A stretch of DNA of 64,000 nt from the NCBI GenBank assembly GCA_965248735.1, contig OZ252146.1:868001-932000 (forward strand). The letters are read 5' to 3'. Both the position numbers and the translations under genes were made by a program. Within the stretch, counting starts at the first letter, position 1, and every line of letters begins with the position of its first letter. Source of the stretch: Aldehydirespirator sp965248735. Lineage in GTDB: Bacteria > Actinomycetota > Acidimicrobiia > Acidimicrobiales > Aldehydirespiratoraceae. The notes beneath the pieces were generated by a model. It did not search any database. It saw only the letters and a list, made by a program, of their open reading frames with translations, and was not told the origin of the DNA. Positions 14,757 through 24,298 of this stretch are shown here, piece by piece.

Positions 14757-17700
14757 TCAGCCGGAGTCGTGGGTGATCCGGAGGGTGTAGGTCTCGGTGT
14801 AGGTGCCGTTGGGCGCGGTGACGGTGATGGTGAGCTCACTGTCGGTGCCGGGCGTGAGGCTGACTTGGTGGCCGTCGGCGTCCGCGTCGGCGTCGGTTGT
14901 GCTGAACGCCACCGACGCGGAGCCGCCGGTGAAGGCCTGCTCGGCGGTGACCGTCACCGATGTGGTGCCGGCCGGCACCACCGCGTCGTAGTCGAAGACG
15001 CCGTTCATGAACCTGCCCAGCGACCCCGTGTCGAGGCTCAGCTTCTTCAGCCGTGCGTTCTCGGGCAGCGTGAAGGCCCTGGTACCCATCCAAGATGACT
15101 CGGGTTCCGAGGTGTAGTCGGACCACACCGCGTTGACCCACATCGTGTGCCCGTCGGACCAGATTCCGGTTATCTCCGCCGACCCGGGAATCCCCGCGTC
15201 GAAGCTGAGCCCGGGCAGGTGCTGCATCGTGTCGAGGTCATAGGCCATCACCCGGCCGGGGTGGCTATGCATCCACAATGTCTGGCCGTCGGACCACATG
15301 CCCTTCCCCTGCCAAGCATGGTTTGTCGCCGTGCTGATGCGCTGGCGTCCCAGGTAGTCGCCACCGGCCATGTCGTAGCGGAAGATCCGGCCGTCATTCC
15401 ATGCTGTGTTGCCCCACACGTACATAGTCTCCCCGTCGGACCACAGCCCCCGGAGGTAGCTGCCGCAGCAATAGCTCGATCCCAGATCGGGTGTGTTGGT
15501 GACAGCGATGTCGCGGTCGGCCGCGCGCTGTTTGGTGTCGAGGTCGAAGGCGTAGGCCACGAAGTTGTCGTGCTCGCGGCTGTTGAGGTAGATCACCCAC
15601 AGGGTCTCGCCGTCAGACCAGATCGCCTGGGGGTCCATGTACCAGCAGCCGAAGTAGCAATACCCCCAGTTTCCTTCTGTCCCCGACCGGTACGATCCAG
15701 TCCAAGAGAGTTCAGCTGGCCTCTCTAGCGTGAACTGCTCTACCTGCTGGCCGGTCGCGATGTCGTGGATCTGGTAGGAGTCATTCTGGGGGCCACCGGG
15801 GTGGTGCAGGCCAAAGCGCACGGTCAGGAATCGCTCGCCGTCGGACCACAGCCCGATCGGCCCGAGGGTGCTGATCTTCTTGTCGGGGTCTTCGTGGATC
15901 ACGCTCTTGGGTTTCAGGGTGTAGGTGCGGCTCGCAGCGCCGTCCTGGGAGGTCACCGTGACGATGATGGTGTCGTTGCCGTTGACGGTGATCTGGTGGC
16001 CGTCGGCGCCGGGGTCCTCGTCGGGCCGGTTCGCCGTCCAGGTCGCCCCGCTGTCGGTGGTGGTCGGGGAAATGGTTGTAACCAGGCCGTTGAGACTGCC
16101 GTAGTAGCCGAGCGCGTAGGAATACTCAGTGTCGTCGTCGGCGAACGTGCCGATGTCGATGTCGCTGAGGCTCAGATCGCTGAGACTGGGATCATCCGAC
16201 AGCGGGGCAGTAGTGCCCGGCAGCGTCGTCAGCGTCACCCGGTAGTCGGTTCGGGCGGTCGGTGCCACGGTGCTGACCACCGACACCACGACGTCGGTCT
16301 GCCCGCTGCTGTCGATGTCGACCTGGTGACCGGTGATCGTGCCGTCGGCGTCGGGTGGGCTGAAAGTGACCACAGCGTTGCTGCCGGCCGGCGTGGGCGT
16401 CACCGTGACCGACGCGGTGTCCGCGGCGACGTTGCGGGCATAGGCGGTGGTGTCAGAGTCGAAGCCCGCCAGGTTGACGTCGGAGATCCCCAGGCCGGCC
16501 AGTGCGGTGTCAGCGGTTGTGACGATGCTGTCCCCGCTGTATTCCAGCATGAAGCGCCTGTGGTTCCAGTGGTACCAGTGCAGCGCCACCTCGACCACAT
16601 ACACACCGGGCTCCAGCGTCACAGTGAGCTCAGCATCATAGAAATTGGGGTCTTGCTCAAGCCCGTCGTAGACGACGAGGTCGCCACTGCCGGTGCGGAC
16701 ATACAGATGGCTGGAGCCGCTGCCGTCGCTCTTGAGCCGGACTTCGCTCTCGCTGCTGACGAACAGCCGGAAGTACTGGGCATGAGCCCACGGCGCCGAC
16801 TCGTAGTCCGGGTGCTCGGCGTTGGGCACCCCTCTCTTGCGGACCTGCGACCGGCAGCTGTCGCCCCAGCGTATCCAGGGCGTGCGGCCACTGCCGTCGA
16901 GGTCGTGCAGCACGCAGCCCTCGGGCAGCGTGGTGGTGATCTCGAACGGTGACGCCATCTGCTGCTGTGCGGTCTCGAGCGCGGCGCGTGCAATGGTGAG
17001 GGTGTAGGCCTTCAGGGTGTTGTTGTCCGCGGAGCGCACCGCGATGGTGACCGCGGTCTGGGTGGGGTCGCCGCCGACCTCGGGCTCGGGCAGGTCGACT
17101 TGGTGGCCGTCGACATCAAGGTCGGCGTCCTCGGGGAGGATGCCCACCTCGGCGTTCGCGTTGGTGGCGATGGCGTGCAGAGTGATCTGGGAGGTGTAGG
17201 ACTCCGCTGAGGCCCGGTAGTCGAGGGTGTTCGCACTGAAGGCGCCGTCGAGGGTCGCGCCGGTGATCGCGAGCGCGGCGAGCGTCGCGTCGGAGTCGGC
17301 ACCGTCGTCGTTGCCGGCGAGCAGCGCCGCTCTGGGCGCCGGCCGCAACCCGACGGGACCGCCCGCCGAGCCGAGCCAGCCGGGACCGGCCATCACGCTG
17401 AGACCGCCGAGCCCGCCGCCGGCCGGTTTGATGAGTGCCAGCGTCACTGGCGGCACGCCGGTGCCGCGCCGCGCTGTGGTGGTGTCGGCGGGTGGGGCGA
17501 CGGTGACGATGTAGACGCGCTCGGTGGTGCCGTCGTCGGTGGCCGCCACGACGAGGGTGTCGCCGCTGGCCGAGAGCCTCACCTGGTGCCCGGGCGTGTC
17601 GGGGTCGGCGTCGTCGCCGTCGAAGCCCAGCACGCCGTCGGTGCGCACACCCAGCACGCCCACGCTGGTGGTGTCCTCGGCGGTGTCGGTGTTGACGGTG

Positions 17701-18866
17701 ACGGTGTCTGTGCCGGGGTCGGCCTGCACGTCATAACGGTTCTCGTCGGGGTCGAACTCCAGGTCGCCGGCGCCGTCGACGCCCAAGGCGGCCAGCGCAG
17801 CCGGTCCGGGACCCCGCACCGACAAGCTCACCTCCACCTCGTCGCCCACGGCCCAGTGCACACCGGGCGCGTCCCACACGTAGGTGAACGGGACCCCACC
17901 CGGCTCGAGCACCGCCGCGTCCGACACCGCGAACGCCTCCTCACCGACCGCCAGCACCAGCCCCGCATCGGCGTCCAGCGCGCTGTCCACGCCCAGGTAC
18001 AGCGCCGACGTCGTCAGCAACAAGAACCGCACCACGCCAGGCACGCCGTCGAGCTCGAAACCGCCCACGTACAGCGACCCGCCCGCGACCGACCACACCA
18101 CACGCGACACACCACCAGTGCCTTCGAACCCCCCGGACCCCACCGGCTCCCCAGGCTCCCCAGTGTCCTCAGGCTCGTCGGGCTCGGCGGGCGTGTCGAC
18201 GTTCACATAACCCGACTGAGGCGACTCGCCGGCCGCGTTGACCGCCACGACCCGATACACATAACGCCGCTGCGGCTCCACCGACTCATCCACATAGGAC
18301 ACGTCCGCAGAGCCGGTGTCCTGCGCGATCGTCGCGAACACCCCCGCCGCGTCCGCGTCGCGATCACGGCGCAGAACCCGATAGCCGGTGACCGAGCCGT
18401 CGCCGGGATCGTCCCAACCCAATGTCACCGCATCGTGCGCCACCGACACCGCAACAAGCCCGCCAGGCGCCGCCGGCACCGGCACAGCCGGGGTGTCCAC
18501 GTTCACATAGCCCGACCACGGCGACTCGCCGGCCGCGTTCACCGCCACCACCCGATACACATAACGCCGCTCAGGCTCCACCGACTCATCCACGTAGGAC
18601 ACGTCCGCAGAGCCAGTGTCCTCCACAATCGTCGCGAACACCCCCGGCGCGTCCGCGTCGCGATCACGGCGCAGAATCTTGTAGCCCGTGACCGAACCGT
18701 CGCCGGGATCGTCCCAACCCAACGACACCGAATCGTGCGCGACCGACACCGCCTCCAGGCCCGTCGGACCTCCAGGCGCCACCGGCTGCTGCGCCGACGC
18801 CGCAGGCCCCAACACCACCGCCACCAACGCCAACACCGCCGCTGCCCGAACCAGCCTCGCGACCAT
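14757..18866 (-). CDS. large secreted Fn3 / cadherin-like / WSDG-propeller protein
   Basis: 1369 residues from ATG 18866, which has AGGAGG 7 bases upstream. A signal peptide (MVARLVRAAAVLALVAVVLG, cleaved near AASAQQ) is followed by two fibronectin type III domains (about 30-125 and 126-220; GLEAVSVAHDSVSLGWDDPG, YVYRVVAVNAAGESP). Then come several cadherin-like beta-sandwich domains, each with a 'D.D.D..GHQV.L' signature. Five WSDG propeller repeats lie near residues 994-1268 (AIWSDGETLWV, GMWSDGQTLWM), and a last cadherin-like domain closes the protein. There are no transmembrane or sortase signals. It is likely an extracellular adhesion or carbohydrate/protein-binding factor. Its first ~460 bp are almost identical to those of the gene at 19166-22192. 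Confidence 0.85.
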   Translation of the reverse strand: MVARLVRAAAVLALVAVVLGPAASAQQPVAPGGPTGLEAVSVAHDSVSLGWDDPGDGSVTGYKILRRDRDADAPGVFATIVEDTGSADVSYVDESVEPERRYVYRVVAVNAAGESPWSGYVNVDTPAVPVPAAPGGLVAVSVAHDAVTLGWDDPGDGSVTGYRVLRRDRDADAAGVFATIAQDTGSADVSYVDESVEPQRRYVYRVVAVNAAGESPQSGYVNVDTPAEPDEPEDTGEPGEPVGSGGFEGTGGVSRVVWSVAGGSLYVGGFELDGVPGVVRFLLLTTSALYLGVDSALDADAGLVLAVGEEAFAVSDAAVLEPGGVPFTYVWDAPGVHWAVGDEVEVSLSVRGPGPAALAALGVDGAGDLEFDPDENRYDVQADPGTDTVTVNTDTAEDTTSVGVLGVRTDGVLGFDGDDADPDTPGHQVRLSASGDTLVVAATDDGTTERVYIVTVAPPADTTTARRGTGVPPVTLALIKPAGGGLGGLSVMAGPGWLGSAGGPVGLRPAPRAALLAGNDDGADSDATLAALAITGATLDGAFSANTLDYRASAESYTSQITLHAIATNANAEVGILPEDADLDVDGHQVDLPEPEVGGDPTQTAVTIAVRSADNNTLKAYTLTIARAALETAQQQMASPFEITTTLPEGCVLHDLDGSGRTPWIRWGDSCRSQVRKRGVPNAEHPDYESAPWAHAQYFRLFVSSESEVRLKSDGSGSSHLYVRTGSGDLVVYDGLEQDPNFYDAELTVTLEPGVYVVEVALHWYHWNHRRFMLEYSGDSIVTTADTALAGLGISDVNLAGFDSDTTAYARNVAADTASVTVTPTPAGSNAVVTFSPPDADGTITGHQVDIDSSGQTDVVVSVVSTVAPTARTDYRVTLTTLPGTTAPLSDDPSLSDLSLSDIDIGTFADDDTEYSYALGYYGSLNGLVTTISPTTTDSGATWTANRPDEDPGADGHQITVNGNDTIIVTVTSQDGAASRTYTLKPKSVIHEDPDKKISTLGPIGLWSDGERFLTVRFGLHHPGGPQNDSYQIHDIATGQQVEQFTLERPAELSWTGSYRSGTEGNWGYCYFGCWYMDPQAIWSDGETLWVIYLNSREHDNFVAYAFDLDTKQRAADRDIAVTNTPDLGSSYCCGSYLRGLWSDGETMYVWGNTAWNDGRIFRYDMAGGDYLGRQRISTATNHAWQGKGMWSDGQTLWMHSHPGRVMAYDLDTMQHLPGLSFDAGIPGSAEITGIWSDGHTMWVNAVWSDYTSEPESSWMGTRAFTLPENARLKKLSLDTGSLGRFMNGVFDYDAVVPAGTTSVTVTAEQAFTGGSASVAFSTTDADADADGHQVSLTPGTDSELTITVTAPNGTYTETYTLRITHDSG

Positions 18867-18898
18867 GACCCAACCTCCTGGCTGCATAACAGAAACCA

Positions 18899-18928
18899 AT
18901 ATGACAATCACACACCATAACGACACAA
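18899..18928 (-). promoter_or_regulatory. candidate promoter of the WSDG-protein gene
   Basis: On the minus strand TTGTGT (18928-18923) and TCATAT (18904-18899) are 18 bp apart, about 33 bp upstream of the start codon, in an A+T-rich island. The same sequence precedes the sister gene at 22225-22254. Confidence 0.4.
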
Positions 18929-19019
18929 CCAACCGCACGCCAGACAGCGACGCCGAAGCCGAACTTTTTGCAACCGATGGAGCAGGCGTCGCGTTCGTCG
19001 TGTGCCTGTCGATGGGTTG

Positions 19020-19157
19020 TCAGGCCCAGAGGGCGCAGATGGGGATCGCTTCGATCCGGTCCGACAGGCGGTACTTGCGGGTGCCGACGTGGAGGACGGC
19101 CCCTGCTGCGAACTGGGGGCCAAGTTCATCCCGCAGCCACACAAGGAACACGCCCAC
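19020..19157 (-). pseudogene. 3' remnant of a DUF4143-type ATPase gene
   Basis: Minus-strand codons ending at TGA 19022-19020 read VWLRDELGPQFAAGAVLHVG and then TRKYRLSDRIEAIPICALWA. This is the usual C-terminal signature of DUF4143 ATPases ('GvvLhtG.....l.drI.a.PisaLW'). Only 46 codons survive, directly after the stop of the RCC1-type protein. It does not derive from the ATPase at 11415, whose C-terminus differs. Confidence 0.6.
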
Positions 19158-19165
19158 CGCGGGAC

Positions 19166-22100
19166 TCAGCTCGAGGCGCGCGTGACCGTGACGGTGTAGG
19201 TGCGGGTGCTGGTGCCGTCCTGCGCGGTGACGGCCACCGCGATGTCGGTACCCTCACCGGCGGTCAGCGCCACCTGATGGCCCCCAGCCAGAGCGTCGCC
19301 GTCGCCCGGCGACACCTCGAACGTGGCGTACGCGCCGAACGTCGTGGCGTGCACAGTGACCGTCGCCACGTCGTTGGCCACGTCTGCGGTGTAGGCGGCC
19401 TCGTCAGGGTCGAAGTCCAGCTCGGTGCCCGTCAACATCAGCAACGCCAGCCGGGATTCGTCGTCGACGGTCGGTGGAGGATTGCCCATGGTTGTGTCTG
19501 TATTGGAGCGGTCTCTCCAGGGGTCCCAGCACACCACTGAGCCGTCAGTCTTGAGACCGCAGGCGAAGAAGTAGTCGAAGGTGACCTTGATGTAGGTGCC
19601 GTCCGGCGGAGTGGCCAAGGCCAAAGCCACCATGTGCGATGTGGATCCGGAGTTGGACCAGCATGCTGCGGTGCCGTCCGAGCGCACCCCGCATGATTGG
19701 TGGTATCCCGTGTCCACCTGGGCGAAAGTGCCTGACGGCCTCGACGTGATGCGCAAGTCGCCCGGGCCTGGGAAGGATCCCTCGAGGTAGTCCCAGCAAT
19801 AGAGGGTGTCGTCCATCTTGATCCCGCAGGCGTGCATCCCGCCGTAGCTGAGCGCCTTGAACTCGTCGGTGGGCGTCTCGAAGAATCCGCCTCCATCCCT
19901 TCCGGTCCAGCAGAGAGCTCGATTCGCGGTGGTAAGCCCGCATGCCGACTGATAGCCGCCGGCATGCACGTACTGGAAGCGCTCGCTCGCGAGGCCCGTG
20001 GGAAGGGTCCCCGAGTATTCGTCGGCGCCTCCGACGGTCCCGTCGGCACGCAGCAACCACGTGCCACCGCTGTAGTGGGAGATCGCTGCGACGCCGGTGT
20101 CGCTGATCGACTCCTTCGGTATCCCGAATCCGTGTTGGTCGACATCGAAGCAGAGCGCAGTGCCGTCGGCGCGCACGCCGCAGGATCCGTTGCGGCCGGC
20201 GGTCACATCGACGAAGGGACCTGGCGTCGACGGCGAGCGAGCCGGATGGGGCCTGCCGTTGTTGTCGGTCGTGCCCCAGCACACGATCTGTCCGCCGACG
20301 CGCAGCGCGCATGCGTGTGACCATCCGACATCGAGATCGACGAATCCGGTGGCTGGTGGGTGCGTGTGGCGGTGGATGCCGATGCGGTAGTAGATGGAGA
20401 GGTTGGGGTTGATTCCCACGGTCTGGATTGTCACGAATGTTGGTCGGGGTTCGCCGTTGGGGCCGGGTTCGGCGAGGTTGATTTGGTGGCCGGGTGTGTC
20501 GGGGTCGGCGTCTTTGGGGAGATAGTGGACGGCTTGTCCTGGCGTTGCTGACACTGCTGACACGGTGATCTGTGTCGCCCCAGGGTCCGCGGTGGCGGTG
20601 TATCTGTAGGTCCATCCATAGAACTCTTGGTCCAGGGTCGCGCCGGCAAGGGTGATCGACTCCAGGTGCCGTCCGATGCTTTGCACTGCTTCGGCTCGAG
20701 TGATGGTGACGGTGTAGGCCGCCATCTCGATGTTGCCCTGGTATTCCGAGCGGATGGCGATGGTGACCGCGGTGTGGGTGGGGTCGCCTGAGGGTTGGTG
20801 CTCGAGCAGGTCGATCTGGTGGCCGTCGGTGTCGGGGTCGGCGTCGTCGGGGTGGATGGAGAAAGTCGCGTCGGGCGAGCGGGGCGTGACCGCGATGGTG
20901 ACCTGGCCGGTGGCGGCGTCGGCGTCGGCGGTGTAGTCGAGGGTGTCGGGGGCAACAGGCTCGTTGAGGACCGCGCCAGTGACGCTCAGGGCGCCCAGCG
21001 CGGCCGGTCCGGGACCCCGCACCGACAAGCTCACCTCCACCTCGTCGCCGGCGGCCCAGTGCACACCGGGCGCGTCCCACACATACACGAACGGCACCGG
21101 CGGTGTCTCGAACACCGCCGCGTCGGCCACCGCCAACGCCTCCTCGCCGACCTGCAGCACCAGGCCCGCATCGGCGCCCAAAGCGGCGTCGACGCCCAGA
21201 TACAGCCTCGACGACGACGCCATCAACAGCAGATACCACACCATGTTGGGCTCCCCGCCGACCTCGAAGCCCCCCGCGCTCAACGACCCGCCCGCGAACG
21301 CGTAGCTGTGGCCCAGCACCGCGCCGGCCTCGATGAACACCCGGCCGTCGATCACCCGAGAAGCCACCGTGCCGCCCTCGCCCACCACCAACGAACCAGA
21401 CCACACCACACCATCGGCAGCACCGGGCGCATCGGAATCATCAAGCCCAGAGCCCTCCGGCTCGGAATCCTCCGGCTCCTCTGGCTCGGGCCCAGCAGGC
21501 TCAGCAGGGGTGTCGACGTTCACATAACCCGACTGAGGCGACTCGCCGGCCGCGTTGACCGCCACGACCCGATACACATAACGCCGCTGCGGCTCCACCG
21601 ACTCATCCACATAGGAGGCGTCCGCAGAGCCGGTGTCCTCCGCGATCGTCGCGAACACCCCCGGCGCGTCCGCGTCGCGATCACGGCGCAGAATCTTGTA
21701 GCCGGTGACCGAGCCGCCGCCGGGATCGTCCCAGCCCAACGACACCGAATCGTGCGCGACCGACACCGCCTCCAGGCCCGTCGGACGCCCAGGCGCCGCC
21801 GGCACCGGCGCGGCGGGCGTGTCCACGTTCACATAGCCCGACCACGGCGACTCGCCGGCCGCGTTCACCGCCACCACCCGATACACATAACGCCGCTCAG
21901 GCTCCACCGACTCATCCACGTAGGACACGTCCGCAGAGCCAGTGTCCTCCACAATCGTCGCGAACACCCCCGGCGCGTCCGCGTCGCGATCACGGCGCAG
22001 AATCTTGTAGCCCGTGACCGAACCGTCGCCGGGATCGTCCCAACCCAACGACACCGAATCGTGCGCGACCGACACCGCCTCCAGGCCCGTCGGACCTCCA

Positions 22101-22192
22101 GGCGCCACCGGCTGCTGCGCCGACGCCGCAGGCCCCAACACCACCGCCACCAACGCCAACACCGCCGCTGCCCGAACCAGCCTCGCGACCAT
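19166..22192 (-). CDS. large secreted Fn3 / cadherin-like / RCC1-repeat protein
   Basis: 1008 residues from ATG 22192 (GGGAGG just upstream). The signal peptide and first Fn3 domain are virtually identical to the sister protein; a second Fn3 domain and a Pro/Glu-rich linker follow. Next are cadherin-like domains with the GHQ signature (DADPDTDGHQIDL, DADPDTPGHQINL). A run of RCC1/BLIP-II-like repeats follows at about 600-890 (SHACALRVGGQIVCWG, SCGVRADGTALCF, SACGLTTANRALCWT, SCGVRSDGTAACW, ACGLKTDGSVVCW). A final cadherin-like domain ends TYTVTVTRASS. RCC1-like blades form a beta propeller that usually binds proteins. It is predicted to be extracellular; the partner is unknown. Confidence 0.85.
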   Translation of the reverse strand: MVARLVRAAAVLALVAVVLGPAASAQQPVAPGGPTGLEAVSVAHDSVSLGWDDPGDGSVTGYKILRRDRDADAPGVFATIVEDTGSADVSYVDESVEPERRYVYRVVAVNAAGESPWSGYVNVDTPAAPVPAAPGRPTGLEAVSVAHDSVSLGWDDPGGGSVTGYKILRRDRDADAPGVFATIAEDTGSADASYVDESVEPQRRYVYRVVAVNAAGESPQSGYVNVDTPAEPAGPEPEEPEDSEPEGSGLDDSDAPGAADGVVWSGSLVVGEGGTVASRVIDGRVFIEAGAVLGHSYAFAGGSLSAGGFEVGGEPNMVWYLLLMASSSRLYLGVDAALGADAGLVLQVGEEALAVADAAVFETPPVPFVYVWDAPGVHWAAGDEVEVSLSVRGPGPAALGALSVTGAVLNEPVAPDTLDYTADADAATGQVTIAVTPRSPDATFSIHPDDADPDTDGHQIDLLEHQPSGDPTHTAVTIAIRSEYQGNIEMAAYTVTITRAEAVQSIGRHLESITLAGATLDQEFYGWTYRYTATADPGATQITVSAVSATPGQAVHYLPKDADPDTPGHQINLAEPGPNGEPRPTFVTIQTVGINPNLSIYYRIGIHRHTHPPATGFVDLDVGWSHACALRVGGQIVCWGTTDNNGRPHPARSPSTPGPFVDVTAGRNGSCGVRADGTALCFDVDQHGFGIPKESISDTGVAAISHYSGGTWLLRADGTVGGADEYSGTLPTGLASERFQYVHAGGYQSACGLTTANRALCWTGRDGGGFFETPTDEFKALSYGGMHACGIKMDDTLYCWDYLEGSFPGPGDLRITSRPSGTFAQVDTGYHQSCGVRSDGTAACWSNSGSTSHMVALALATPPDGTYIKVTFDYFFACGLKTDGSVVCWDPWRDRSNTDTTMGNPPPTVDDESRLALLMLTGTELDFDPDEAAYTADVANDVATVTVHATTFGAYATFEVSPGDGDALAGGHQVALTAGEGTDIAVAVTAQDGTSTRTYTVTVTRASS

Positions 22193-22224
22193 GACCCAAC
22201 CTCCCGGCTGCATAACAGAAACCA

Positions 22225-22254
22225 ATATGATAATCACACACCATAACGACACAA
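22225..22254 (-). promoter_or_regulatory. candidate promoter of the RCC1-protein gene
   Basis: TTGTGT (22254-22249) and TCATAT (22230-22225), 18 bp apart on the minus strand, copy the element before the sister gene at 18899-18928 with a single change in the neighbouring bases. Confidence 0.4.
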
Positions 22255-22284
22255 CCAACCGCACGCCAGACAGCGACGCCGAGG

Positions 22285-22345
22285 CCGCCTGGGTCGGCGA
22301 TCTGGGGGCTCGGAACGCGAAGAGCCTGGCGGCCGTCACCGAGTT
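22285..22345 (-). pseudogene. 3' scrap of a WSDG-propeller gene
   Basis: Minus-strand SVTAARLFAFRAP, then after a one-base frame change PQIADPGGLG, parallels the DSVADKLFAFQAPQIADTG end at 14595-14735. It lies just upstream of the RCC1-type gene promoter and suggests that these genes once stood in a longer tandem array. Confidence 0.45.
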
Positions 22346-22398
22346 GGTCGAAGGAGCCGCGACGGCGGAGTACTGAAGCGTCGCGGGCGAGAACACAC

Positions 22399-22446
22399 CG
22401 GCTCAGCGCCGAGGACTACTTCGCCCGTTTCGACGACCCGGAGTAG
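22399..22446 (+). pseudogene. 3' remnant of the HicA-like gene
   Basis: RLSAEDYFARFDDPE followed by TAG matches RLSAENYFARFDDPP at the end of the HicA-like protein (9949-10254). It marks one boundary of the duplicated block. Confidence 0.65.
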
Positions 22447-23258
22447 GCGGCCTGGGAGTCTCTGGGCTTGGAGGCCACGTAGGCGAACTGGAAGCCGATG
22501 GGCTCGATGAGGCGGGCAGCCTCGAACCCGGCGTCGCGGAGCCAGCCGGTGGCTGCGCCGGTGGTGAGACCGAAGCCGTTGACTGTGCTGGCCATCATCG
22601 TCATGCCCATCAGCACGGCGTGGGGGTTGGTCTTGTGGTTGGGGCCCACGAAGTAGTCGGCCAGCCACACCCTGCCCTCGGGACGCAGAGCCGCGAAGGC
22701 CCGCTCCACCAGCCGGCGGGCTCCTTCGGGCCCCTCGGTGCGGCAGATGTGGCCCAACACGACGATGTCGTAGGTGCCTTCCTCGAGGGGAATCGTGTGG
22801 AAGTCGCCGGGACGGAACTCGCATCGGTCGGCCACGCCGTGTTCGGCGGTCTTGCGCCGGGCGACGTCGATCACTCCGTCGAGATCGTTGACCACGGCCC
22901 GACCCCGGGGGCAGGCCTCCAGCATGGCGACGGCCCACGGTGCCCCGCCCGCGCCGAGGTCGAGGATGCGGGGGGCGGCCAGCGCGCTGTAGCGCACCTG
23001 GAGATTGGCCCGGGTGGCACAGCGCCACATGGTGGTGAACGTGCCCTCCACCAGCGGCACGTAGAAGGCGGCCGGGTCGTCGTCTATCGGGGTGGCCGGC
23101 CGACCCGAGCGCACGGTGTCGGCCAGGCGGGTCCAGTTCTCGTGGGGGCCGGGAGCCACAGGGATCAGCCCGGCCATCGAGGCGGTGCCCTCGGCGAGCA
23201 GGTAGCGCCGCGCCGCATCGTTGAGCATGAAGCCGTCGACCACCCGGTCGAGCAGCAC
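22416..23258 (-). pseudogene. 5'-truncated methyltransferase (copy 2)
   Basis: From 23258 downward the frame reads LLDRVVDGFMLNDAARRYLL and runs through motif I ILDLGAGGAPWAVAMLE to the end (AYSGSSKRAK), parallel to the intact methyltransferase at 10197-11276. Roughly the first 80 residues and the start codon are missing. Upstream in-frame codons belong to the antisense of the ATPase fragment. The catalytic domain is intact, but no natural start or promoter is left. Confidence 0.8.
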
Positions 23259-24279
23259 TACGGCACTTCGCAGGCAGCGTCGCGAGAGCGGCGTGGGCCG
23301 CTGGGAGGAGCAGCACCTGCTGCCCTGTCGGCTCGAGGAATACCTCGACTTCGCCGGAATTCCACATGACACGGCCGCGGATAGCGCACTGGCCGACACA
23401 TTGGCTTCGCTGTCACATGTAAGACGCCTCGATCCGGGAATCGAGACGGCACGCACGTTCCTCCTGTTGGTAGGTGGCTTCCCGGAGCTGCTGATGGGAA
23501 CGCTTGTTGAGGAGTCCGGAGAAGGCTCGGGTGATGATCCGGTGAACCAGGTGCTCGAGTCGCAGAGGGTGCTTCGCAGCGGCGCTGTGGAGCGTGCCGT
23601 CTACAAGGACATCCCGCAGACGACAAGCGTCGACAACCCAATGATGCTGGAACGGCTGCTGTACGTGCTCGCCGGCCAAGTCACCGGTGTCCTGTCGCCA
23701 ACCAAGATCGGTCAGCAGTCGGGCATCGCGCAGCCGACCTTCGACCGGTACCTGTCGTACTTGGAACAGGCCTACCTGGTGTTCACGCTGACGAATTTCT
23801 CAGCAGCAGAGGCCGGTGTGCAGCGGCGTGGACGCAAGCTGTACTTCGTGGACAGCGCGGTTCGTAATGCGGCGCTTCACCGCGGCCTCGCCCCTCTCAA
23901 CGATCCCGTCGAGCGGGGCACGCTGTTGGAGAATCTTGCGGCGGCGACGATGAACACGCTTGCCGCCCACGCGGGCGTGCGCCTACACCATTGGCGAGAC
24001 GGCAACCGCGAGGTGGATCTGGTCTACAACGACCCACGACAGCCCCTCGCCTTCGAGATCGCATCATCACCAAGCCACAGCCTCCGTGGCTTGGAGGCCC
24101 TGATCGAGCGCCATCCCGGCTTTGACGGCCACAGCTACCTGATCGCCCCCCAAGCCGCTGTCATCCACCCCGACCAGGGCAGCACCGGCATCGGCATGCT
24201 GCCCCTCGACACCTTCCTGCTCGCCGTCGGCGCGCAAGCCCATCAAGCCTTGCTCGCCCGCCTCGGCGCATCCGTCTGA
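23256..24279 (+). pseudogene. 5'-truncated DUF4143 ATPase (copy 2)
   Basis: From about 23256 the plus strand encodes TTALRRQRRESGVGRWEEQH through LYFVDSAVRNAAL and the end LLARLGASV, colinear with residues ~155-496 of the ATPase at 11415-12905 and about 85 percent identical. The Walker A and B motifs are gone, so ATP hydrolysis is impossible. The truncation point coincides with that of the divergent methyltransferase, showing a single deletion. Confidence 0.82.
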
Positions 24280-24282
24280 CCA

Positions 24283-24298
24283 GACCTCGTCCGAGGTC
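24283..24298. terminator. small hairpin after the ATPase fragment
   Basis: GACCTCG and CGAGGTC form a perfect 7-bp stem with a 2-base loop, starting 4 bp after the stop codon. There is no T tract, so termination is only possible. The stretch 24299-24467 has no recognised gene. Confidence 0.35.

Noticed and set aside
17586..18920. Long plus-strand frames opposite the secreted-protein genes, rich in Arg/His
   Set aside because: They mirror the Fn3 and cadherin-like coding sequence in codon-position shadow and have no start signals or domains.
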